From: Pocillopora verrucosa
Lineage: Eukaryota > Cnidaria > Anthozoa > Scleractinia > Pocilloporidae
Reading direction: 5' to 3'
Assembly: GCF_036669915.1 (NCBI RefSeq)
Contig: NC_089314.1
Coordinates: forward strand, 6,567,778-6,631,777
DNA: 64,000 nt
The notes beneath the pieces were generated by a model that was not told where the DNA came from, made no database searches, and saw only the letters and a list, made by a program, of their open reading frames with translations. Position numbers and translations under genes: made by a program. This document shows positions 1 to 15,623 of the stretch, one piece after another (positions within the stretch are counted from its first letter, which is position 1; every line of letters begins with the position of its first letter).

Positions 1-514
1 CACTACGCCACGTCATTCCCAATCCAGAGATTAATGGTACACGCTCCTAAAAGCCTTCCGAGGAGGGGTGGGTGATAGGGGGCTCATTCATTGCCAAAGT
101 TTCCAGACACAGAAGTTATCACTGAGGATGGCTTCTTAAAATCTCCTTGATGACAACAAAATGTGTCTTAATGTTTCTTCCAATGGTCGCTCACTTCAAA
201 AAAACCGGTGTGCAGCATGCATATCATTACTTAAACACGCTTCAAATGCTTTAAATAGAAACTAATCAATAAAAAGCATTTCAAAAACGACTGCACTTTT
301 ACTAAAATGCTACAAATGTACCTCATTGTACTTCTTCTATCGAGGTACTTAATATGTAATCTATCTTATGACAAGTTATAAGATGCCTCGCTATGTTTAC
401 TGAAGATGTACACTGTACGTGTAGATGAGGCTGAAACTGATCTCTGTGGTAAATTCCATGGTATATAATTATTTAAATCTTTGTAATCATGTTTGCTTGA
501 TAACAGTGGTGTAC

Positions 515-5277
<4,763 letters not shown>

Positions 5278-5679
5278 CTACAAAGGAAAAAAAATCAGTT
5301 GTCACCAAAAAAAGGTGACAAATTAAGACTCCTTTAAAGGTCTCATAGGCCAGACATATGAGCTGAAACTCATGTCAGCCATGACAAGTAATCACAGCAC
5401 TCTCTAAGAAAGGGGTGCTCACAGGAGCAGCATACAGCTGTAAGTATTTACCTCCCTATCAAGACATATCTAAGGACCCCACTGGCTTTATATAGGTGTA
5501 ATACAACATGCTAATCTGAACACCATTTCAATATCTCAATAGAGGACTCTTATTCATGTAACTGGAGTGAATTGGCAGTCCTGCAGCTTCATTCTGGTTT
5601 ATGTTAGTGTCACTGAGCCTCAAAGTTCATACATTACTGAAAGATGGGTAAGTGTGAAGAAGAGCTCCTTAAGAAACTC

Positions 5680-5920
5680 TGTCAGCTGACTGTTGGCCTA
5701 CAGATAACCAACAGGTCACTATCAGGCTACCCACAGGCTACCAATATTGGCAATGCACCCAAGAATAAAAGGGAAAAACTAAATTTGACTGTACTTTATG
5801 TACACTTTGGTCTGGTTAAAACTGACCGCTGACAATTGGCCACCTGCTGGCCATCTGTTGGCTGACTGTCAGCCGTCTGTTAACTGACTGTTGGCCAACT
5901 GTTAGCTGATTGGTTTTTTT
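5680..5920. repeat. Degenerate GTTGGC-type tandem repeat
   Basis: Variants of GACTGTTGGC, AACTGTTAGCTGA and CAGGCTACC recur irregularly through this stretch, upstream of the first recognised POLR3B exon. No coding signal is seen in it. The low-complexity repetition makes the short open frames here unreliable. Confidence 0.5.
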
Positions 5921-6801
5921 CAGGGAGTTGTTCTTCAAAATTAACAAAAGATGTAGTAATACAAATCAAAGGCACCTCAACTGTCTTGACTGGCCTGGAA
6001 ACATCTTCCAGGTTTCCTGTTTTGTTTCCCAATGTTTCAAATTCCATTACTATCATTTAATTGTGAGGTGCTTTCATGGTTTTTACAAATTAAAGCAAGT
6101 AAATTCTTCACCATAAACATCTTCTAGCATCACACAAGGGGCAGACTTGGAAATAAAATGCAAAATAAAATTAGTAAATTAATGCCGCGACCTACAGATG
6201 TATCCTTCCTTATGCACATTTGCACGGTGATTAATATTTTCTCTGGTTTAAAATTTTTACATCCAGTTTTATCAACAAGTTCATTTGTTTCGGTAATGAT
6301 AAATAGAATTCACACTGTTTTATAACGTTCTGATAAGGTGAAAACTTAAGCAACATGAATGTGTTTGTAGATTTTGCTTGGGCCCCGCACGAGCTTCAAC
6401 ACTAAAGACTGGACACTGCACGACTGTTTTCAACAAATCATTGCGAGCGTACAGTGTATATCTTCAATTCTTCAACCGATTGTGGAAGTTTCATATTTTC
6501 ATAGCCGCGGACTGCTAGTACTACGCAGTGTCAATTCAGCTGCTGTTGCGCTTGGCTTAACTGTTCAAACTGACATTAACCCAAGTACATGTATCAATGA
6601 CTTCATGCAGATAGTTAGGAACTACGCGAGCTTCAAACTCAAGGCAGGAGGCTGTAATTTTTTATGGGCTATAAAGTCTCGTCAAGTTTCCAGTGACATT
6701 TGCTAAAATTGTAAGTACAAGTCTACTCCACGTATTGTTGAGCATTAGCATTGCAACACGTGTGTTTACAAAATCTCACCTGACTTTAACCGTGCCGCCA
6801 T

Positions 6802-7900
6802 CTTGGTCCTCACAAGTTCCCAGGATTAAGGACGGCTCATGGCTGAGGGGAAACAGGGAACGAACAAGTCTCGTCCCCAGAGTCCTCTCTTCCACCCATA
6901 GGAAGTGAAAGACCTCATACTGACAGGACAGCAACGCAGAGAATACGCTGATTGAATAATCAATTTAATAATTTGTAAAGAACCCCGTGAATTTCTGGAT
7001 GATTTCACCGTTTCTCTAGGCCTTTCCGTCCTCAGACTACGCAGATTTTTGCGAATGTATTACGCTTTCAGAGAGAGGACCTGGCAAGTGTGACACGTGC
7101 CAACCCACCGGCTTTCAAACTTTCACAGATTATTAGGTTCAAAAAGTTATTCCAGAATCCAAAGTAGTTTGGGTTCCCGTTTAATCTCTGAGGCACAAAA
7201 GCTCTTAAATCAAAACCCAGGGATGAAACCCCAAAGTCTGCTCGAAAATTGTACTTCGATAAATATCTCCCCAACGTTTAAAATGTGATGGTAATTTTTT
7301 AACTATTCCTGAAAAATTAGAGCAACTGGAGCATCTAAAGAATTATTAAGGTACATGTGGGTTGGTTTGTGAGACAAAACGTAGATCGAATCTCAATAGT
7401 TTTCAATGGGGTTGTCAGGGCATAAGAAGCAACACTCAGGCGCTCAGATTAGTAGAAGTTGACATAACGTTGTAAAGATATGAGAAACCGGCTGCATTGA
7501 AATGTTATTTATGGTTAATATGACGAATGACGCTCGTGATGGATTGTGTATGTTCGTTCGTTGCGGTGGTAAAACACTAACTTTGAGAACGTACTTCAAG
7601 TCTTGCAGATGCTCTCGGACTCTCATTTAATTTGTCAAATCGTTATTTCAAATCGTTATTTCCTCTGGAAGCGAATTTGATAAATACGGGATATCTGACT
7701 AAAAGGCTGATACAAAAGATAAATGCTGCGTACAAGTTTATTTTGAAGCGAAAACAACTGATTTAAAGTAGTTATTACTTTAAACGAAATATCTAACAAT
7801 CTACTGTGACTAAATTTTAGTTACTGATGGCGACAAACGCGCTATAGTGTGTCGCTGAAAGCAAAAGACTTTAAACCATCAGCAAAATTGTAACGTTGTA
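6802..7900. other. Intergenic region between POLR3B and galaxin gene 1
   Basis: No gene is supported here. The left part, around 6360-6900, is less AT-rich and probably holds the POLR3B promoter. From about 7340 to 7900 the sequence matches, with many changes, the region 15060-15620 that follows galaxin gene 2 (shared words include ACGTAGATC, GGCACAACGTTG or its variant, and GTGTCGCTGAAAG). That marks it as the paralogous 3' flank or 3' UTR of galaxin gene 1. Confidence 0.55.
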
Positions 7901-10900
7901 TCAATTCTCAGCCGGATTGGTGCGTTTTGTAAGGGCACTGGAGTATCCTGGCTTGCAGCAGCCTTTTTGCTGAACTAACCCTGGTCGGCAGCACTCCTGA
8001 AGACCTGGATCGTACAGGAGAGTTCCACAGCAACCCTGGGAAATTAGATAAAAGAAGGAGATTCCTCGTGGTTAAGGCATGATTCTCTCAGAGCAATAAA
8101 CCTGTAAGTTTATGACACAAAACCTTGAAGGAAAAGTCACCGAGTTAACGAGCAATTCAACAAAATGAAAATACTCACCTGGGTCTTTGGGTTATACAGA
8201 CTGTTTCCACAGCAAAGTGCAGAAGTTAAACCCCATGGTTTAGGTATGATTCTCCCAGAACAACAAACCTACGGGTATAAGTGTATGAAAACACAATGTT
8301 GCCGGAAAAGTAGCCGAAAAAACATATAATTCAACCAAATGTAATACTCACATGACGGCTTGGGTTATACGGACGAGTTCCACAGCAATTTGGATGTGAT
8401 ACACCCGTTGGGTTAGGAACGATTTTCCCGAAGCAACAGGCCTATGTGCGTACGACAGACAAGGTTAAATGCAAGTTCCATGGAAGATACGAACAAAATT
8501 CACAATAGAACTTATTTCCGCAGGTGAAGAGACTATCAAATGAAATATTGGTCTCAATTTATAGGATGAGACTAAAAGGAAAATTATATTTTAAAGTTCT
8601 TTTGAGCTACTTCTACATAAAGATACCTCTCCCACTCTCAAAAGAAGTAAGGAGCTGACAGCGCAGAATTTTTTCTTTAAGAGGCTATGAAAGTATGCAA
8701 TTTTACCATTTAGATACAACGTTATTAGAAATTTCAAGTTCGTTATGTGCAGCTACTTGAGGGAAACCTACCGCAACAATCACGACTCAAAATCTTCTTT
8801 AAGTTTATGTTGAGGCAAAAGTACGTGAGCCAGAAAATACCGTTTAAAGTTTGTAACTTGAAAATAATTAATGAAGAATAATTATTAAAGTTATTATTAT
8901 CATTTTTTTTTTATGTTGGTACACAATGTTCACCATCAATAATGGAACGCATTTTAAGTGGCTATCGTAAATTAAGATCAAGGTTATCACCTGACCAGTC
9001 ATGCGAGAAAGGTAAGTATATAATACGGACCCAACGAGACCTCAAACTAACAACAACTAAATTGCTTTAACGCAGAAAGACAAGAGGGACCGAGTCGCGA
9101 TTGCCTTTTTGTTTTGTTTTTTGTTTCTACATCTGACTTGTAAAGAGGGAAAAGCGGAGTTTCTTTGACCAACTATAACCACAGTGATTCAGAATTAATA
9201 CAACCCGAATTACCCAAGACTTTGAAACAAGATACAGTTTTTTTCTTGGATAGAAAGCATAATGTGGAGTCACCTCTTTGTATGGGTTATAAGCTGCAGT
9301 TCCACAGCACCGCGCGTACAGTGTTGGCCTAGATATGATCGTTCCAGCGCAGCAAATCTGATAAGTGGAGAAGATTAGTGTGCTGCCACAACAGCTCGTC
9401 GGTCCGCAGTCTCGGCTCGGCCTACTAACAACACTTCCCCCACAGCATGCCTATAATTCAATCAATTATCGGATAAAAAATCAGTTTCTATTAATTTATC
9501 CCTACCTGAGCCGAAGATTCTCCCAGAGCAACCACTCTACAGGAGTACGAATGAACAATGTTGAAGGAAAAGTAACTGAATTAATATGCAGTTCAACAAA
9601 ATGAATACTCACTTGAGTCTTTGGGTTGTACGGACTGGTTAAACAGCAACTTGGAAATAGTATACCGGTTGGGTTAGGCACAATTTTCCGGGAGCAACAA
9701 GCCTATATGTGAACGAGAGACAAGGTTAAATCCAAGATCTAGGGAAGATAGTAACAATAAACAATGTAACTTATTTTTGTTCCTGAATAGACTATTTATC
9801 AATTGAAATATTGGTTTCAATTTTGTCAGTTTTCACAACGACTCGTCGGTCCGCAGCCCGTCAGCTTATCACAAACAGTTCCCCAACAGCATATCTACAA
9901 TTTACTAAAAATCAGTTTCCATTGATACATCCTTACCTGAAAAGAAGTAGCCGATCGAGCAAGTTAAAATTTTTGAACAATGAATTGAATGAACAATGTT
10001 GAAGGAAAAGTAACTGAATTAATACGCAGTTCAACAAAATGAATACTCACTTGAGTCTTTGGGTTGTACGGACTCGTTAAACAGCACCTTGGAAATAGTG
10101 CACCGGTTGGGTTAGGCACAATTTTCCAGGAGCAACAAGCCTATATATGAACGAAATACAAGGTCAAATGCAAGATCTATGGAAGATAGTAGCAATAAAC
10201 AATGTAACTTATTTTTATTCCTGAATAGACTATTTATCAATTGAAATATTGGTTTCGAATTTTGTCAGTTTTCACAACTACTCGTCAGTCCGCAGTCCGT
10301 CAGCTTATCACAAACAGTTCCCCAACAGCATATCTACAATTCACTGAGAATCAGTTTCCATTGATATATCCCTACCTGAAAAGAAGTAGCCGATCGAGCA
10401 AGTTAAAATTTTACAAAGATACATATAGACATTGAGGCATTTTCTTTACATATATACCTCTGTACTTCTGTTATAAACAGTCAGCGCTCTAGTTCTACAG
10501 CAACCTTGACTTAAAGGGTTGTAGCTTTGCTCCCTGTAGTAACGGAAAAAATCTTACTTAGTGCTTAAGTAACATTTCGAAACTAATACCAACAAGTGAT
10601 TAAATTGAGAGAGAATATTGCACAAGTTTCCACCACAGTTCCTCGCCCTTGGAATCTCAACCAAAACGAACGAAAAGGAAGTGACCTTGATTAATTATGA
10701 CTGATAGCAAATCATTCAAGGTACAAACCTAAAAAAATAGTTTCCTTCTACAAGTGATAGGAGCGACTTGATGTAATAGATATTACTGGCCCTTAAATGC
10801 AAACTTACCCACAACATGAAGCATGTACTTTGCCAAAGAATCTTGGATGAAGTGTGCGAGAACAACATAAATGTGTTCTGGTGTTGTATGAAGTATTTCC

Positions 10901-11328
10901 ACAGCAAGCATTTTTAGAGCCATTCCTGGATGATATGACACCTGAACAGCAAAGCTGTGTCCTTGGGTCATATTTTATCCCACCACAAGTTGGGAGAAGT
11001 CTTAACGGGCTCGCAGTCTGATTCAGTTGACAATGGCTCTCTGAAACTGTAGGAATCATAAAATTATGCTCATTATCTTCATACAGTGGTAAGGTATGAA
11101 GCGGACTCAAAATTTGAATTTGAATGAAGATGGCTTTAAAATTATAAGAATCATTTATTTCTTTCCTACAACGATCAATATTTCTTAGGACAGAGAATTA
11201 TTTAATTGATCATGAAAAGTGATGCGGAATATCACCAGTTTTGTTTCAATCGCTTTGCGACTTTTCTACTTACCCATGGCCAAGAGAACAAAAACGATGA
11301 CTCCTGACAGAAAATTTAACTGTGTCAT
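7901..11328 (-). CDS. Galaxin-like secreted protein (galaxin gene 1), nine coding exons, 346 aa
   Basis: Galaxins are secreted, cysteine-paired proteins of the coral skeletal organic matrix. Coding exons on the minus strand are 11328-11274, 11046-10809, 10533-10458, 10140-10051, 9702-9613, 9450-9274, 8441-8352, 8268-8179 and 8035-7901. All junctions are GT-AG and in phase, totalling 1041 nt with a TGA stop. Exon 1 is a signal peptide beginning MTQLNFLSGVIVFVLLAM. The mature chain holds about 20 Cys-Cys pairs in the pattern CCG-x-Y-[ND]-x-x-T-Q-x-CC. Most middle exons are 90 nt and phase 0, one repeat unit each. The first expected pair is reduced to a single Cys (PTCGG), and in exons 4 and 5 CCG has become CCL. 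An acceptor 27 nt before the ATG implies an upstream non-coding exon near 11990. Family assignment is firm; a role in mineralisation is known for relatives, not shown here. Confidence 0.88.
9826..9894 (-). pseudogene. Decayed galaxin exon, copy 1
   Basis: After a good acceptor (TTGTAG) the frame reads ICCWGTVCDK and reaches a TGA after 22 codons (GPTSRCEN, stop). It matches the first half of the working exon 9450-9274 (ACCGGSVVSR, then CGPTSCCG), but the second half and the donor are lost. It lies in the intron before exon 9702-9613. It could also act as an alternative last exon giving a shortened protein. Confidence 0.6.
10265..10333 (-). pseudogene. Decayed galaxin exon, copy 2
   Basis: This is the tandem copy of the decayed exon at 9826-9894. 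The same acceptor, the same ICCWGTVCDK start and the same terminal CEN-stop are kept. The shared lesions show that the decay preceded the 438-bp duplication. Confidence 0.6.
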
Positions 11329-11734
11329 GGTGGGTCTTGGTTGAGCTGGCACTGAAAGATAAGCTACAAAATTGTACCGGTGAGAAATGAACAAATGCAT
11401 GATCTCAGGTATATATTGCGCTCACAAAAGATTATCAAGCTCTTCCGCTTTGTGTGCGTAACTGAGGAGTTTTTTAAACAAATTTTAAAAGTAAAAACGA
11501 TCGATCTATAAACTGACCTTACTTTGCTACCCTCAAAGTAAGGTAATGCCAAGTAGCCTTTTTCTCCTTAATTTTTTTCCTTTCAGTGGCTCGTTTAGAA
11601 TTAAGGCGCTATTTAAAGTTCTCGTTAAAAGTGTGCAAACCAATCACAATTTAAATGAATTAACATTCATTTGACCTGCAGATGAGACAAACGTAAAGCA
11701 ATGATCCTCTTGGCTGAGCTACGATTAAAGGGAC

Positions 11735-11850
11735 TGCTGAAAAGAAGCCTAAAAAATTTAGGCTTCACCGTGATTCGATCCCGTTCCTTCCCGATATCGA
11801 TACTCGTTGGGCCCCACTACCAAATGAACTACGAAGCCACACCTAAACAA
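11735..11850 (-). mobile_element. tRNA-derived SINE-like element
   Basis: On the minus strand a tRNA-like head begins GTGGCTTCGTAGTTCATTTG, which carries an A-box-like segment. A B-box-like GGGATCGAATC follows about 45 nt later, then a short tail. No proper cloverleaf could be drawn, so this is read as a SINE remnant and not a working tRNA gene. Confidence 0.5.
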
Positions 11851-11985
11851 CGAGACAAATTTTAGAGGGTTCATCTTTTCCGTATAGTTTTGTCCAAAGT
11901 TGGGCTTGGTCTATACGCTTACCTGACAACTTAAAGGGTTTGTCGATTGTTTAGAGAAGCATTTAAATAATGATGAAACACTTAC

Positions 11986-12069
11986 CTACCTTCGTTAACT
12001 GAAGAGCTGTTGAAAGTTTACCTTCTCAACTCTGACTGGTAAGAGTCACTCTCTGTACTCCTTTTAAGC
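11986..12069 (-). promoter_or_regulatory. Core promoter and non-coding first exon of galaxin gene 1
   Basis: On the minus strand a TATA-like CTTAAAAGG lies at 12067-12058. A short leader follows, containing CCAGTCAGAGTTGAGAAGG, and ends in the donor GAAG|GTAGGTAAGTG near 11990. The arrangement is repeated almost unchanged upstream of galaxin gene 2 (near 21772-21850) and of the DNRLRE gene (near 26622-26700), which supports function. Confidence 0.6.
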
Positions 12070-12488
12070 CGTCACTTAAATTCGAACCCGGAACTTGATA
12101 GACAATTGATCATGACATGGTTTGATTGTTAGATGTTGCCAGTAATATCAATGAACAATCAAAACAGGAAAAAGTTTTGTTTAAAATAGCTGCTAATCTG
12201 AGTGGTTCCACCTAAGTCAAACTTGCCTTCTGTGGGACGATTGTTCAACTTGCTCTTATCTTAACTACGAAGATCGACACCAGGCAACCTTGACAATTGT
12301 GGTTAATGGGCAGCAACGGTGTTTCGTCGCGTTACCACGTGTGTTGACGTGCCTATCGCAACCTCATCCTGAAATAACTAATATATTTCTTTTCATACCA
12401 AGCGATGGTGAAGAATTTCAAAAACGTGCACCTGAGACAATGCGATGTCCAATCACTATATGACTGAATAAAGTGGGTACGTTTCTAG

Positions 12489-12727
12489 AGAAACCGTGGT
12501 GCTGCGTCGGTGGGAGAGTATAACAGGGTAATTAAGCATTATAAACTAAGTTGATAACGTAAATTGGCCACCGTAAAGAGTTTCAAAGCTGACGTTTAGC
12601 CCTTCGTCAGAGCAATTCGTCCGACGGCTCGATCTTCTTCGTCAATAGCTCTGACAAAGGGCTAGCTCTCAAAACATCAGCTTTGAAACTCTTTACGGTG
12701 GCCAATTTACGTTATCAACTCAGTTGA
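12489..12727. mobile_element. Hairpin MITE with arms of about 70 bp
   Basis: AACGTAAATTGGCCACCGTA near 12556 is followed about 150 bp later by its inverse. The arms also pair through AGAGTTTCAAAGCTGA and AGCCCTTCGTCAGAGC. Partial copies lie at 21185-21230 and 63508-63625, and the latter shares the outer flank GTGGTGCTGC. A dispersed foldback element is the simplest reading. Confidence 0.7.
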
Positions 12728-15623
12728 CAATAATAAATAACCCAGTATACGATTGGACTGTCTGAAGCAACCATGAAAGCTGCGTTCGTTAGGTGCCATC
12801 GGTACTTCAACAGCGTAAAAAAAAACAAAAAAAACAAATGGATTCAAAGTAACTTTTTAAATTTTTTTTTATTTTTGCAGAATTAGAATTTTTGCGGAAC
12901 TGCGTTTCATCAAGAACCTTTGTCTAACAAGCCCTTGCGTTTGTTCCTCTGACGTTAGCGCTTTCCTGAATCAAAAGAAATAAAGACATGTGATGTCAGT
13001 TTAGAGCCCAACAAAGACAAAATAAAAGATCACTTATAGCTAGCTATAGTTGAACCTTAAATGAATGCATGACTAGTTATGCAATATACCATCAATATGA
13101 CCCTCCACAGATTTATTTTGCTCTTCAATTCTTAATGTTTTCAGTTGCTGTTCTTAAATTTTGTCCGTTTTAAAGCTGAAATATCGCATAACAAAATTAA
13201 TCAATTTTTCATTTTGCCATCATAACTTAAATGTTGTCCGTTTTCAAGCTGAAATATCGTATAATAAAATTAACTAATTTCCCATTTTGCCATCACAAAT
13301 AGAATGGTTTTTAAAAGCGATTCAAAGGCGATAAACCGTATAAAAATCAACGAGTTGTACTGTATTTTGACGAGCCTGCATGGTGAGATTAAATACAAAC
13401 AACGAGTAATAATACTCAGCGATCCTGCACACCATAAAGTTTTATTAGTTATTTGTTATCCAACATCTTTACTCATTTCTCAAAGGGTGAGAAAAGCGTG
13501 GCTGAAACAACTCACACAAGCGTAACGAACAATAACCGTACAATATTTAGAATAAAACGTGTTTAGAATAAAAAATTTTCCTCGTTGCTAACGCTATAAT
13601 AATAAGGCTATTTGTAGTATTAAAAAAATAGACGGTACATTCCAGAACTGAGCACAAAAGCTAAAATACCATTTTTTATCACAATGAGAGGCCAAGATCA
13701 GGAATCGCTCGACCAGAACCGGTGTCAGTAAACAGTTTGAAAACCAACACAAGAATTAAACGTTGGAGACTTAAAAAACATTTACGATAGAAATTTGCGA
13801 AATTCATTTTCAAAAACTATCATAAAAAGTGAAAAAAGCTAGAAAAGTCGACGACCTTTCGATGTTAATTTAAACGTCACTGCTAAGTCAAAAAAATGAT
13901 AAAAACCAGGGGCTATAAATACTAGGAAGGGCAAAGGTGACAAAAGCGGAAAAAACTAGCAAACGAACAAAAATTAAACCGACAAGCTGAACACAAAGTT
14001 TCACACGTATGGAGACCGTCTAGACATTAAAATTAGGTTTGAGTTTCTTGATGAAAAACATTTCAAGCATCATACCTTTTCTTGTCAATCCAACCCGAAA
14101 CTTAAGAGGTCAAGTTTTCAAGTGAAGTAACCATGAGTTCAAGTTCCGATGCTATTGTGGAACAAATATTTTTCCTGTTTTGGTTTTCTGGAAACTGTCG
14201 AATACCCTTTACCCACCAAAGCTTGACCATGTTTTAAAACTTTTTTTTTAAGGCGGTTTATATTTATTTATTCGTGGAAGCTTCTTAAAACGATGTTCAT
14301 CGTCTTCAAATCTAGCACATAGCAAGTACAAGTTACTGACGACTTGAATCCAATCATTCAGTTAAATTCGGTTTAGCTAAGCATGTTTTACTGATGTGAA
14401 TATGGTGTAAGATAGAACTAAACAAAACCAGCCAGTAGCAAAGGTACCTCTTACATGGATGGCGATCGTTCACTAAGCCAATATCAACAGGGTTTCTCTG
14501 GAAACAATGAGAAGCCCTGAGTTGTTGAATATCACTTAACCATATTGTTTGCTTTTATCAGTTACGTTAACAATGTGAATTGGCCGTTGTAAACTGAAGT
14601 TTCGACCGTTAGCCCTTCGTTACCACTCATATCGTTTTTTCAGTCCCGCGAGTATTATGATATCCCGTGGGTATCGATCTGACGCCATCTTGGACTGACT
14701 GAAACATATGGCCCTGATCTCATGCGGGTATCTATCGGAGGTCCAACGAGTGGGGAAGATATGAAAATGAGTTTCAACAATTCAATCGTACGAAATGAGT
14801 TATTAAAAATCAGAATTGTGAGCCACAACACCGTTGGATGTCTTGGATGTTTGTAGGTTTTGATTATACACTCGATAATGTCACGTCGAGACAAAATTAT
14901 TCCTTCGTAGGCTAGATCGAATGAATTTGTTCGCTAGTTTCAGCATGATTGTACCACTATGGTCTCTTAACCATGTAATTGAGATATTAAAGTTACATTC
15001 GATATGACAAGTCCGTTTTAACTTGTAATCGGTCCTTCTGAACACAGCTGTTCGTGCGTTTATTGAATCACGTCAGAGGGTTGGTTTGCGACGCAACACG
15101 TAGATTAGATCTAAACGGAAGTTTTCCACTGAATTCGTCAGTGCTCTGGAAGCAACAGGGAGAAGCGATTTGTAGAAATTGGCACAACGTTGGAAAGATA
15201 AGAGAACATGGAGATAGTGTTGAGTAATGAGTGATAAGCCGGCGAGAAGGGTTGTATATGTTTGTGCATGGTTATGGTGCAGCTCTAATTTTAAGAATTT
15301 ATTTTTTGAGTCTTTAATTTGGAAGTGACGGAATGAAATGTTCAACCTCGTTCAATCTCTCAAATGGTAATTTCTTCTGTAGAAAAATGTAATCAATGAG
15401 GGATACCTGATTGAAGGGATAATAATAAACATACTAAAGAAAGTGAGATCAAAACTGCGAGAAGGTTTAATTTGAATTAAAAACGACGTACATAAAATAG
15501 TCATTGCTTAAGAATCTGCTGTGGCCCAAGCACAAAGTTTGAAGGCGACAAACCTGTTTATAGAGTGTCGCTAAAGCAAAGCACTTTTAAATCATCAGGT
15601 ATAGTAAAATTGCGACATTTTAA
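12728..15623. other. Intergenic region upstream of galaxin gene 1 and downstream of gene 2
   Basis: No gene is supported. Segments near 12890-12980 (ACCTTTGTCTAACAAGCCCT) and 13625-13765 (ACCGGTGTCAGTAAACAGTT) match segments of the blocks upstream of the other minus-strand genes, at 22330-22410, 27797-27860 and 29120-29280. This is therefore the first of three paralogous upstream blocks. From 15060 to 15620 it is the 3' flank of galaxin gene 2, matching that of gene 1. Confidence 0.55.

Larger units (their letters stand above)
9603..10440. repeat. Two tandem ~438-bp units inside galaxin gene 1
   Basis: Unit 1 runs from about 9603 to 10040 and unit 2 from 10041 to about 10440. The offset is 438 bp at the exon starts and 439 bp at the pseudo-exons. 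Each unit carries one working 90-nt galaxin exon (9613-9702, 10051-10140) and one decayed exon. High identity over introns and exons shows a recent tandem duplication that added a repeat to the protein. Confidence 0.8.

Noticed and set aside
6374..6706. 110-aa plus-strand frame near the POLR3B promoter
   Set aside because: It has balanced composition but no recognised domain, no signal peptide and no partner exon. Chance cannot be excluded.
11757..11850. A tRNA gene
   Set aside because: Box A and box B-like words are present, but no complete cloverleaf or anticodon arm could be drawn. It fits a SINE head better.
15073..15345. 90-aa minus-strand frame downstream of galaxin gene 2
   Set aside because: The paralogous region after gene 1 (7360-7640) is interrupted and shifted, so the frame is not conserved. 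It is better read as a 3' flank.
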